Below are positions 1 through 13,700 of a stretch of DNA of 64,000 bases, piece after piece. This stretch comes from Bugulina stolonifera. Lineage: Eukaryota; Bryozoa; Gymnolaemata; Cheilostomatida; Bugulidae. The first letter of the stretch is position 1; each line of letters begins with the position of its first letter. The DNA is taken from positions 11,636,733-11,700,732 of the forward strand of contig OW285188.1 in assembly GCA_935421135.1 (NCBI GenBank). The letters are read 5' to 3'. The translations under genes and the position numbers were made by a program. The notes beneath the pieces are model-generated. The model ran no database searches. It saw only the letters and a list, made by a program, of their open reading frames with translations, and was not told the origin of the DNA.

Positions 1-1720
1 TATAACTTCATATAATCCATTTAATGCAATGTTGGCTGACTGAATGTTGATTCTTGGTATAACCTAGTAGATATAAATCGGTTCATAAAATGTCAGATAT
101 ATTCTACGATGGACGAGTATTATCTGATGTATCCATTTCCACCGCAGTTGATCATTTGTAGCTGATATCCTACTAGTTGTAGGAAAGATTGTGGACAAAA
201 GTGACAATAAATATTTAATTTATCTTAAATTAATTGTGGGTGGCTTAGTCTGCGACAGTTCTATGGTCTTTTAAACAATGATTACTTCTGGAATTATGAC
301 TGTGTCATCGGTAAATTATTTATGTATTATGATAAATATGTGTAGCATCGAAGGTGGTGTCATTTTTAAGTCTTTGGATACAAGAGTGCTGTGATGTATA
401 TGTCACACTTATCACCACCCTCTTGTATAATAGCCTTTCAAATTTGAAGACTAGTATATGTATATCACGAAATTGATTCTAGTTACTACTCACTCACTGA
501 ATATTATTATTTAAATGCTTAAAATCTACATGTCAATTAGTTTACTAATTCATATGATGTTAAGCTATTTAGTTTTTGTTGGTTTTATCATCGTCACGTA
601 CAAACCTAATAGTTTGTTTTGGATGTAGATTTTGTCTGGTCTGAAAGGTTTAGTTGTACTTGTACTATATCATGTCTACTATAGAACCTATACATTAGCT
701 ACATGGACATATTACATGTCATAGGTGTAAAATAACATCTACATCTAACATCTACATATTACTGTATATGCATTAGATTGTATATTCCAGTCAGTGTCTT
801 GTTCATTATTTCCTCATTGCTGTCAGATGGTTTAGGTACCAGTATCTTGTTGGATTATAATACAGTGAAACTTGCTAATTCAAACTCCAAAGGTTTGAAT
901 GAGGCCTAAGTTTGAATTGTAAGATCACTTCACTTAATTGAAATTATTATATAGTACTCGGCAGGGACCAAGGCTAATAGTTTGAACTAACCAAGTTTTT
1001 GAATTATCTGAGGCTAAGTAAGTTCAACTGGATTGTATCTACTCTGCATTTTTGACTCTCTGGAGAAATTAGTGCATAACGGAAGAAGTTAGATCTGTAA
1101 TTATCGTAGGTTGTGCCAATTATATTATTAGATTTGCTGTTTACAGCAGTTTATAGCGTATTCATAGATACGTATTCTAATTATATGTAAACTTATGCTC
1201 CATCTCTTCAGTAATGTTCTGTGGAACAGAATAGAATTATATGAGTTAACATTAAGTCAGCAGCCTTCGCTGCCGTGTAACATTCATCTTCGTAATGACC
1301 ATAATATTGGCCAGGGTTGTGTGGATGTACTGGTATCTCATGCAGCTGTTAGCATGCACGCTGCTGCAAGGCTTACTGGTTGAGTAGTGACTAAAGACTA
1401 GGGTTGGATTAATTGTGAAATGATATGATGTTTGAGGGTGTTTCGAAGCCTTAAAAGTTTTAAATGAAACATTACTTACAAATGGTTGCTTTACGTGGGA
1501 GTGGTAGGTGTGAACGTTTCCATCATAATTGAAAACTTATCAATCATAGCCTTAGTTCATGTGTCCCACTGCCCTGTGTATGGCCACAACAACTTGAGGT
1601 ACTTGCAGTCACATCATGATGTATATTAAGCCTAGATACCTGTTATAAACAAGGATACATTTTCAATTAATGTAAACGACTATATATATTATTGTATTAT
1701 AAATTATTATTCCGTTGTAG
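1..1720. other. AT-rich non-coding stretch, probably RhoGEF intron
   Basis: No convincing gene is visible apart from a doubtful exon near 1.2 kb, listed separately. The stretch is probably intronic, because the first exon recognised downstream (1721) begins in mid-codon, so the gene must start further upstream. Confidence 0.5.
1212..1378 (+). CDS. Doubtful upstream exon of the RhoGEF gene
   Basis: An open stretch follows a plausible acceptor (ctcttcag) and ends at GT (ctg|gttgag). Its translation is less low-complexity than the surrounding shadows and ends in HAAARL, which faintly recalls the repeats at the N-terminus of AKAP13-type RhoGEFs. It ends in phase 1, whereas the exon at 1721 needs two incoming bases, so it cannot join that exon directly. 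Another exon would have to lie between them, or this is not an exon. Confidence 0.2.
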
Positions 1721-4700
1721 TTTTAGTCTTGGTAGCCTGGGCTCCGAGGATGATGAAGATGATCAAAGGAGTAGGATCAGGGATAGGAGTGCTGAATCAG
1801 ACGGTCATGTTAAACCTATAGGTACGCAGGCTAACCGATAATATTCCTTATTCTAACTAGTACAATAAGTCTACCGATATAGTACAAGTAGTAATACTCA
1901 GCATTACTTGGAGTTATCCTACTACTATAGTATTGGAATATTGTGTAAATGAGATGTGAGGTTTTACTACAGATTGGTGGTTGGATAACCAACAGCGAAC
2001 GAAACAAAAAGGCCTATTAAAAGATTAACATCATGATTGTCTTTTATTAGCTTACAGCATGTAATAATGCCTCTGTCCATTACTAGTAACCAGAGAGTAT
2101 AGTTTTACTGAAACTCCACTATATTGGTGGCATATCCATGCATATAGATGATGTGATTCGTGAATTATCTGTATATTATTCGTTCTATACAAACTTCCCC
2201 GACTAACTTATCAGTTGCGAAACTTTCCTCTACTTTTTTCTTTCTTCTATCTATGATAATGAGTTCTTCCTGAATTTAATTTGGCACGGTTCCAGAATTC
2301 ACTGACTACTTGGTTGACTATTAGAGTTATACTTTATGCTAGTTATGTATTTCCTACTATATTATATTAGAATATTATAAGCCTATTATAGACTTAATAT
2401 ACATGTACATGTAACTGTGTATTCCATTCTCTATGACAAACACACTTGTATAATAAAGTAGCATATAAATTGTGGAGGAAGGAGTTAAGTATTGACCATC
2501 AGAGCTCTGGTTAATGGATTGACGAGATTTGGTTTGATTTGCAAAGGTTCTGCTTCATTACATGTGGATATATACCGTATTATATGTAACTTACATTACC
2601 TACCTGTAGGCTACATAATATAATATACTCATAATTTATTTCATCTATTAGCAACTTGACATATAATCATAGATGCTAAATACACAGTGTAATCCAGGGT
2701 AGGTGATTAATAGATGACTTGTTCCACTGAAGTATATTCCACTATGTAATATAATATACACATTATTATAATGTATCATGTCACGACAGCCTCTTGTGCT
2801 TCTCAAGGGTTGGGCTGAGGAAAGAGGATAAAGAGTAATGACTTATGTAAGCAGCACGATTTTAATTAAAACTAATGTTGTGTTTTATTATATTTGCAGA
2901 TATATATGGCGCCCCATTGCAGAAGCTGCCTAATGTCGACTTCTCTAAACATATGGGCCAACACAGTGACGGCTCTACCTCATCATTACAATCAACATCA
3001 CAGGAACAGGTAGGCTAATCAGTAGTACATCTCTAAAAGACCTAGGGAGCTAGTAAGCTGGGTCATACATGTATAACTCAATATAAGCACAAAGCAATAT
3101 GTATGATAGTTTTAGTAGTTGTAAGTAGTGTGGTTTCAAGTTGTCCCCTCTCTTCTTTATTCTAAAGAGCGAGAGGACAACTTTTAACTTGATATGTCAC
3201 CAGTGTTGTTGTACAGCTAACATTACACATATCACACTCCGAGTTTCTAGGTTGAGAAATTATTTAGTTGGTTTGCAGATTCAGGGGTGTAGAATTAAAG
3301 AATATACGACTAGCTCATTAATTATTCATAGTATTTCTGCTCCTCTCCTCCATAGTCCATGTAAATGAATATAAAACTGTCTTGTCTATTTGAAGTTGTC
3401 TCCTTATTCATTATTTCGAAAGAGAGAACATAACTACGTACTGTTTCTAGAAAGTTATTACTTGGATATATCACTTTCTGTTTAGTTGCACAGACCGGTT
3501 TCTGTATCATCAGTAGCTCCAAGACATTCCACACACACTAGGTCAGCTCTTCCATTACCACAGAAGCACAGCAGCAGCCACGGCAGCAGTAATCTAAACA
3601 AGTCCATATCAGTTTCCACTCCCTCTATCAATCAGATTGGCGAGCAAAGTTCAACAAACAGACACAGCTCCCTCTACCCTCCTCAGCAAAACAAATCACA
3701 TCACAACACTGGTAAGTACCCATCACACAGTATTTACTTGTCAAAATATACTTCTTCAAAAGTCTGATAAATATTTGTTGCAGAGATTGGTAATTGTCGA
3801 AAGGCGCTACTCCTTTGAGTGCAGCCAAGTTTTTAGCAATGGATTTTTATCAGAGTTGCATGCATCTGTTGCATGTTCTCTTTTTCTATGCTGTGGTGTG
3901 TGCATGTTACCCATGTATGGTGCTGTGGTGTGTGCATGTTACCCAATGTATGTCATGCAAATGTTTCTGTAAACATGTGTTGTTCTTTCTACTAACAAAC
4001 CAAGTTTTCTCTCTGCAACAAATTTAACATTACGTTTTGCATGAACCATGCAACACAGTTTACAATATTTTGTACATTTTTTCAGACTCTTTACGTCGAA
4101 GTGGACCTAGGAGACCACTATCTGAACAGGATCACAGTACGGGGTGAGTATTACCTGGTATTAATGTACCATGTATATTGACACCTATCAGATGGAATAT
4201 GTACAGATGAGTGTTGGTGTATTTTCTAGCACTACTCTGTTCCTCACCATGATCTGTTACTTACACATCATAGTTACCTATACTGTTAGTAGTTTCTGCC
4301 TTATTGCACGGGAAATTATTGTAGTGTACTTTACTTTCCATTTTATCATTGCACACTTTATGTGTAACTAGACCGTGCTAGTTCAATGTTGTAATCTACC
4401 CGGTTCTCTTTGGTAAATCTTTACAATAACTGTTCTAGAGCATGTGCCTTATAGATAGATATTTTATATACATGTGTAGTTCCTTCTGGAGTGGGTACAC
4501 TTATAGTTCATGCGGTGTGGGATTGCCAATCGGTTTTTTCATCTGGTTTCTAATTCCTTCAACCTCTAAGCTGGTTTACCTGGTGGAGGTCAATGTTGAA
4601 AGTGAGGTTTCCCTGACGTATGTTAGTTTTTATTTCACAAAATTTCATTGGTGTAAGTTTTGTTACCGAGGCAATCTTGACTTCCTGCCCATTCTTAATA

Positions 4701-7700
4701 ACAAATTTTCTTGTTTTTTATTAATGTGGTCAGTGGTGAGACTGTGAGGGTGGTACCTCGTCCACCCACTGCTCCTTCACTGACCAGCAGTGACCAGATA
4801 GATACAGTTAAACAGAGAGACTGCGTGTCTCTCATTGAGTTCTTAACTGAGTAAGTCGGTGCACTTGAGACATGGTATGCTTACTAGCTTGAGTCAGTCC
4901 CTCCAACCAACATAACTAATGCAATCCTATTAATCAATGGGCTTTGCTAGCAGCACCATAGTAATAAATATCTCCATTTGTATTTTTAAAAAGGCATATT
5001 TAATGACAATAGCAAGTAGAATTTCCCGGAAACACTACCATATAACATTTCTCGCTCTTTTACTTTCGCTCTATCTCGTCATGCTAGAATACATTCTATA
5101 TATGTATTTTGCATATCAGAGGTAAACATTTTCATTGATGTAATTTTCAATTAGCTGTACAAGTTAAACATATTTCAGTTCTTCGTTACTACCAATACCT
5201 CGGCTGTTCAATCGCCGTAGTAGTTTATCTGTACTGTAAGTATATGTGGTTTATAGAATGTGTACGCCAACAGTTACTGACTCTATCTACCTTAGTGAGT
5301 GCCGTCTGTACGTTCAACTACTAGCTGTTACTAGCTACTGGTTACTTGCCAAGTAGTCCTCTTCTTGCATCTTCTCTCCAAATGACATAATAATCTTGGT
5401 ACTTCTTGACTAGTCAAATATTGTTCATTAAATGGTTGTTTTATAAATTTATAGCTGTTGAGAATTATAAAAATAAAATTCGAAAAGCAGTATTTGAGTC
5501 GTGCGTATTGTCTGATCTTTTAGCATCAATAGAGCAGTTATGACTGTAAGGTAGGATAACTCCTGAAAAATGACAATTTTCATATGAAATCTACCAGTTT
5601 GATTTCATGAAGTGATTGTAGCGCTTACAATTTACATCTGTACAGTTTTTGTTCGTATTCAACTTTTAAACAGTTACATGCATTTTATGTATGCCAAGGA
5701 ATCAAGTATTTTAAAAATGGAAGGAATATTATGTCATTTAATTTATATAGTATATGTAACATAAAGTGATCCATAGCATAGCATGTAACAAACTACTAGC
5801 ATGTTGATAGTGTTGGTGATGGTCTACGGCCGCATACTATCTTTCTGGCAGCCATATTTATTCACATCACTTGCTGAGTCAGCACCTTACCTACTGGTTG
5901 TTAATTGTAGCCCTCCACCTCTCTAGTTGCCAGCTTCTCTGACTATATTATGTAGATAAGCTGATAGCAGAATTAACAGTAACTACACACAATCTTTACT
6001 ACTAGATGCCTTCTATCTAGCACCAATAGCATGGCTTCTAATACACTGCTGCATCTAGTGTAGAGTTTGACATTTGAGATACTTTGCTGCATTCTGTGTG
6101 TTGTGATCCATTTCAAATACAGTGATTCTTTGACTACAACACCCGGTTTCGTTACAAACTGAACTTTTTCTATCCGGCTTGTGTTTGACGAGTCACGATA
6201 ATGTGTTGTTTTCTGGTAATATCTATTTTGGCTACTTTGCATTTCAGACCATCAAACTATGATGATGATGACAAGAAGTCTAAGAAAGGTGGGAGGAGGA
6301 CTAGTGTTTTTGCTAAGTTTGGCAGCGTTCGTAAAACTACAAAGGTGGGTAAATTGATGAACCCAAGATTTGTTCAGGCTAGTTTGGATGGTTCATGCTT
6401 TTTTTCCAGTTAGCATTCAATGACCCTTGCACTTTAGCAGACGTATACTCCTGCTAGCAGACGTATGCTCCTGCTAGCAGACGTATACTCTTGCAGACGT
6501 ATACTCTTGCAGGCGTATACTCCTGCTAGCAGACGTATGCTCCTGCTAGCAGACGTGTACTCTTGCAGACGTATACTCTTGCAGGCGTATACTCCTGCTA
6601 GCAGACTCATACTCCTGCAGACATATACTACTGCAGAAGTATACTCCTTCAGACGTATACTCTTGCAGACGTATACTATTGCAGACGTATACTCCTGCAG
6701 ATGTATACTCTTGCAGACGTATACTCTTGCAGGCGTATACTCCTGCAGACGTATACTCCTGCAGACGTATACTATTGCAGACGTATACTCCTGCAGACGT
6801 ATACTCCTGGAGACGTATACTCCTGCTGACGTATACTATTGCAGACATATAAATAGCAGTGTAACATGAGTAGGTGGGATGGATACTAATCAGATTATGT
6901 CACTATTATGTTTTGTTACATAAAATACCGCACATGTTGGCCGGTACACGATGCAATGTTTCCTAAAAAGACACATAACTATATAATATTTCCATTGTAT
7001 TTATTTATTGACAGTCACAGTTTTAAACATTTTTCACATTCTAGTCGCATGTTTACAGTCGAAAGATAAAATGGAGAGGGAAGTAAAACGAGCTAGCCAT
7101 AACTTCATACCCGTGACGTTGGCCAACTCCACTTGTAACTACTGCTCTAAGCTACTCAACTATAAGCCCTCAGTACAGTGTTCTTGTGAGTACAGTACAT
7201 AGCCTAGTTTCTACATTATATTCCTTGTATGCAAGTGAATCAAAATTACTGGTTATATATGCCTGCGTGGTTGTCTGTGTATCTGTCTGAAAAGAATATG
7301 TGACTGCATGCTGAGGTGTGACAGTGGTATTTCTACGTTTTCAACTAGTATTACTAAATATTAGTTTACCTACAAAATCAAAACTATGTGGAGTTGTACC
7401 TACTCTACACAACTCTAATCAGGTTAGCTACTTGTGGAGTTATCTGCAACTATTAATTGGTTTACAAGTCTATGGTCAAGAGCTGACAATTCCTTAAACT
7501 CTGAATGCCCCTATCAGAGTACTTTTTGTATTAAAAACAATGGCTTACCTTTATTATTCTTGAATCTGTACCAAAATCACAAGTGATAGGATGGGGTTAA
7601 TGCACAGACCAGGTTGTTATTATCGGCATGCCAACTGCCTACGATATTCTGCGAGTATTTTTATAACAATATAATAGTAAAATTGGCAGCAGAACAATCT

Positions 7701-10700
7701 AGATATAAATAACTGAAGGTGTGCATCGCTACTCTGATATGTAATAGAAAGGATGTCACCCTCCAGTGTACAGCTGTAGGTTCTACAGTATGTAGTATTG
7801 TCTTTAACAATATCATGAAAAGAAATAGGATGCTGGTGACATACATTAACTAAAGCTGCAAGACAACAAATAAGGCATGCATACACATACATGTACATGT
7901 ATTTATGTGATCTCCTCATAGCTCGGTGTCATATATACCTTAGACTAGGCACGCTGTCAATGTGTGCTTTAGATCTACCTACAATACTAACAGTCTATAG
8001 GGTTGTGTTATAGACTAACTAAACACTTTTTACCTGTGTATATACCTGACTAAAACTAAAAAGACCAATATAAACTTACAATATAAACACTGTATTTCAC
8101 CAAATGCCCCCCCCCCCCCCCCCCCATATTTAAATACAAAGATATGCTAGCTGAACTAATGTTGAATTGTATTAGCTTAGAAGATTTTAAATTTACACAT
8201 TATTGTGTATCTAACCTTGAAATTATAAATATTAAATTATTGCGCCCATCTGGCATTTTATGTTTCGACACTTTAGAAATGTTCTAAAACACCATGATCA
8301 TATATATATGGATAACTGCATTCTACTGGTCGTGCAATAAATGGCAGGTAAATCAGCAGTGTAGATGGCAGGTAACTCTGTGTAGGTAGATGGCAGGTAT
8401 ATCAGCAGTGTAGATGTGTTTGATGAGTTAGTGATGCTAGGAATTGTGATTCACACAAATTCTTGGTAATACAGCAAATAGTACACCTTGGTTCTACACA
8501 GCTGACACAACCACTAACTAGCTAAGTTTTTACTCAGATGAGGGATGATGTTACATGTACATTATCTAGAGGGAGTTACTACTGACTCCATTCTCTGTCA
8601 GCCAGTCTTATGGCTTGATAGGTATCTAGCTGGTGTAACATGCTTAGGTAATGTGCATTGCACTATAAGTGGGCTTGTTTCAGCCAGCTTATGAAGGGTA
8701 ATGTAAGTACTAGTGTTCTTAATTGATGTCAATGATCTTACAATGAGCTCTTTTTATTAGCTTCTCTGCTGTCAGTTACTGCTCACTTAGCCTACCAGTC
8801 ACTAGTTGAGTAGTAGTTGATGCTATTGCTACTCCCCCTCCCCCCCCCCCCACCCACTCAGCAGCTAGTGGTGCATCCACCCCATCAGCGGCTAGTGTTA
8901 CGTCTACCTCAACTCAGAGGCTAACAGTGCGTCCACCCCTCCCATTCAGCGGCTAGTGGTACGTCCACCATTTCTGTCGCTGACTTTACCATCATCACTG
9001 AGAGCTGAACTACCTACAGACAGCAGCTGGTGGGCTGGATCTGGATGTCAATACATACTAGGCCTGGATGTAATAATAGACGTTCAGCTGAGTGGACTTT
9101 GTACTGGGCTACTTTTGTTCTAAACAATTGGCTGCATACCTATACGCAGTAGCTGACTTGAGGCTATAATATTCACATGAGATATATAATAGACGAATAT
9201 AGACACTGCTTACATGTACTATCAGTACACCTTCAGTGACACCTACATCATATAGATATACACAGATATTCTCTTATATATACACATTCTCCTGTCAGCT
9301 AGGCATCAAGTGGATTAGTTCACTCCTATTGGCTATGCTGTCACTGTGTATGTAGTATAGTGTGTACTGGATAACTACTGACAGACCTTGGAATAGAGAT
9401 CACCTTTTACCAGAGAGAGACTTGCTGAACTGGAGGGCTGGGCTAATGAACAGTCTTATTGGTGATTTATTTATTCACACCAGATGCTGAATTAATCCAG
9501 CTAATCACTTTGACAAATGATATGGAGCTCCAAAGATGTGCTGAGGTAGTCAGTCTATTATGTCAATTCTAAGGAAGCTCATTAGCCGATACGCTTAGCT
9601 GGGTACAGAGCGGAGCGTTAGTTGGATTATTTCAGTGAAACGCCAGCAACACACAACAACTGTCGGTAGTTTGACATACAATTATGGCGATGAATAAGAA
9701 GAATGCGAAACATAAGAGATCTATCTCATATTCTGGTGGAATACTTTCGTCATTTCTCAGTCATAATGGATCAACAAACGATGTCAAGTCGGATAAGATA
9801 AGTGGCGGTACTTGTACGGCAGCAACTGGTACTAGCACTTCACCTCCTTCTACTGCTACTACTTCTAACATGGATACCAAGACATCCCCTACAATAACTA
9901 ACAAAGCGACAGCCTCACATCGCCTGCTGTTCCGTTGCAATAGTAATATCTTTCCTCAAGTCGCACCTGGTGGAAAAGCGCCAGAGCCAATATCACCCGT
10001 GGACAATTCGATTGGTCAAACGCCGCAGTTTATGTTTAGTTTATCTTCTCCTCAAGATACGAAGCACATCGCAGACGCCCTCCATGTTATTGAGAAAGGT
10101 GAGTCTGCTGTGCCTCTTTTAGAAGGGAATGGAGCGCAAGAAAATTTTTGAGATTTTTTGCCGATTGTCGAGTAGTTTTAGTTGTTGAAGAATAGTTCTA
10201 CATGTATATCTGCTTTCGAGAACTACATTGGAACCAGATCTAAAAAGTCAATGGACAATTATGTTTGATTAAAAAGACAGTTTTTGTTCATTTTTCTCTT
10301 AGAACATTCCCATTGCTAGCTAGTATTGTAAAACTTCCCCTGCCCCAGTTTAGACCGGAAATAATGGGATGGTGACCAACTAACACCCAAATGAATGAAG
10401 GGTAGGTTTCTTCTAGTTAGGCCTATGTACAAGTGTAAGTACTACTTTTGGTAAAAATAAACCCGTATGTATTATTGAAGGTCAAAATAGTAATTATTAC
10501 ACTGGACTGGGCTAATAATTTGTTGAGTTATTGATGTATACAGTTAATTAGTCCAGATAACTGGCTATCAACATCTTTTATTTAGGTCAATAGTTTACTA
10601 GCTTGTATATTTACTACCTGCAGTAGTTACCCTCCACGACCATAGCAGCAGGCCCCATTAATAATATGTAGTACGTACATGTACATGTAACACGAATATA

Positions 10701-13700
10701 CTGTATACATGTAGTCTATGTTCATATAGTGTAGATAGAGATTGTACACTCATTATCATTATGTGGTTGCGATTATTCAGTCATGTAGTAGATCATGCTA
10801 TCAACATGACTGTATTGTTTCAAGAATCATCAAGTTATAGTTATATATAGGTAAATCATTCACAGTACACACCTGCATGTGTACTGTGAATGATGAACCA
10901 CACCCATATGTAGAACTAGAACGTAGATCTGTTGTTGATGAATGTGGTAGCAGTTTTGGAAATGCTGAAGAAATTGCTTATCAAAATGCATATTGGGTAG
11001 GCTGCTTACCTAACCCAACAAAACAATGGGCGGGGAGGTTGGTGATTGACTATAAATTCAGTTCCAGGTTCTGAAACCCAGGCTACTTTTTAGACATTGC
11101 CGTGGGAAGATTTAAATACCTGAAACTACTAGTTTTCTGTTTATTGCAAAATCTCATATAATCCAATGTGTAGTACGTAAAACCATATTAATCTACCCAT
11201 TGCACTTGACACACATACAGTGATATTAGTGTGTACATTTACTTGAATGTTTTCCCAACCGTGTATCCACACTACAACTATCATCATACATGTGATTAGC
11301 AGGGTTTCTATGAGTGGTTTACTAGAGACAGACTAATTACAGTCTCCTATACACAGTGTCTTCTATGACTGAAGTTTCCATTAATCTAACCACTTTAGCA
11401 CTTCCTCACTCTTCAATCTTATACACAATTGTCAAAAAACTAAAAGTTAAGGAAATACGAAACTTGAATATCTTTGTATAATGCACCATTCCAACAACAT
11501 TTTTGTTGTTTTCACTCTGAAGAGTTGAAGTGTTCATAGCCACACATTACTCACTGATCTAGGAGGAAAGGTTCCTCAAACAGCCTGTGTACCACGTTCA
11601 GATTCTCATCTCATTTGTTCACACCCAAACATTTTCTTTGGTGAATAATAGAGTTCAAGGTACAGGGCAAATACTAGTTAAATGGCATTCCATAGCTCAT
11701 TAATTTTGTAGCTAGAATTTCATGCAAGAGCCAATGTCCAGTGAGGTCAATCGTTTGCTGTTTTTAATGGAATATTTTAACCCATTGAAGAATGAAATAA
11801 CCAATTCATACAACTCTACATGCACATGTATAACTCCATTTCGGAGAAAACAAACATTTCCAAGATTACATAATGATGTAGAGGTGTTACTCATGAGATG
11901 GTGAATTGAGGTTGTGGGTCACTGAAAATTGATTTTTAATTGAAAATGTCCAGAGATTTGATTGATGGGAAAAATACTGAGCATGTTGATCAGATGGTGT
12001 ACATGTACACACTTATTATGCTAGTAGTACCTGTAGTATGTAAGTAGAAGACCAGCTTGGACTTGAGCTTCTGGGTGAGGGGTGTGTCAGGTGGGAGGTG
12101 GTGTGGAATGAGTGTGGAATATTAATATGTTTATGATTATGATTTGATTATGACTTTCCCACCTACCAAGTCCTGATTGAGTGTGAGTTTGGTGGTGAAA
12201 GAGATTTAAGTTGATAACAAATTATTTGAAAAATCAAACCCTGTGATATTGTAGATTATATACAAATGTAGGCCTATTACCTGTAATATATAAATGAAAC
12301 AGACCCATGTATTAGATACATCTATGTTCGTCTTGATAAGTGTGTTGGCTTATAATAAATATCCAGAAGTCATTGTGTGGTAGTATAGCTAAGCAGAGAT
12401 AGTCCAAGAACAGGAAATGTAGTATGATGTGAAGCAGAGACCACTGAGTTCCATCGTAACTGATGGGTGAATGACTGATAGTATGGTAAGTTAACCTCCC
12501 CAATACGTGATTATATACATCCAAACTTATACTCTGGTTGGTGTACCTTTTAGATTGTCTTATGAACTATCATGATGAATGTAAAGACAGAGTCCCTGGG
12601 TGTCCCAAACAGAAGGCTAGAGAACGAAAGGTAAATTAATGATGCAACAGCTCGCCATGATGCTATTTTAATCACACATTATGTTTTATTTTAACTACCT
12701 TCACATGCTGTTCTTCTATTTTGCCCACACTGTGATGCAAACACATTTTCTAGTAATATAGAGAGTAGACAACTCCTGAAATTAATAAGCTGTCCTCCAT
12801 CAGCTACAATTGTACCAAATTATTACTGTGTCACAGACAATTGTAAGTTCCCAAGGCCATCGCTCACGCTCTGATTTGTCAGTTTTTCTCCAAATCCTGT
12901 AAACCAAAACATGGCCACCTGGTTTAGGACGGCGGATTTATGAATGGAATAGCTCAATTGACATCTCTGTGTTTCAACTGTTCAGATCTAGTTTGCATTG
13001 CAAATTTGGGTGGGGTTGTAGAGTAAATTACTTTCTCCTTAGCTAATTGCAAAAGGTCAAGTCTGTCTTTGGCAGAACATAATTATAATTTATTGTTCAT
13101 TGAGCTCTTATTAGTTGTAGGCCTACATTGTTATATATTTGGTCATCACCTACCAAGATATGGAGGAGGGTCCACTCTGTTCCCTTTCCTTGATCAGAAC
13201 GGTCCTACTACCTTACCATCTACTCATCATCATATACATGCACAAAGTCCACAATTCCCAGACTAAACAAAATTGTCATCAATTTTTCGGTCTAAAAGTA
13301 TTCGGTACTATGACAAGTAGACTTACTGATGCAGGATGTTGGCAGTAAATTTTCCATGGCGGGTTATAGATTCTCAATTAATCAGTATAAAGACAGAATA
13401 ATTAAACTGAATTTAAATATGTACTTATGAATTGAAAATATCAGTAAATGTAAATGAAATTGGTAGACTGGAAAAGGCCAAATAACTCCTCTTGTTTGTC
13501 GTATTATAATATGCAGTAGTAGCTAGAGAAACCTCACTAAATGGGTGGCTTATAATCTCAATCTTGGAGAGGGGCTTCTGTCATATAGAAATTCCAAACT
13601 TAATTGTCACAGACAAAGTGTTTATATTGATACAAATATGCAGACAGAATTAATGACCTGCAAAGCGCTGGGCTATGTATGTTGAAAAAAGTCTGGATGG

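Larger units (their letters stand above)
7186..12553 (+). other. 5.4-kb RhoGEF intron that splits the C1 domain
   Basis: The longest RhoGEF intron. It holds a C homopolymer (about 8107-8125), a degenerate tandem repeat (8862-8962), an alternative first exon (9684-10098, listed separately), and otherwise AT-rich sequence in which I see no gene. Confidence 0.6.

Noticed and set aside
3140..3190. Small hairpin with gagaggacaactt, also seen near 55276
   Set aside because: A 13-base shared motif only; could be chance or a decayed repeat.
7620..7919. Minus-strand 99-codon ORF with a hydrophobic start
   Set aside because: No homology recognised, no splice or promoter support, and AT-rich composition makes chance ORFs of this size expected.
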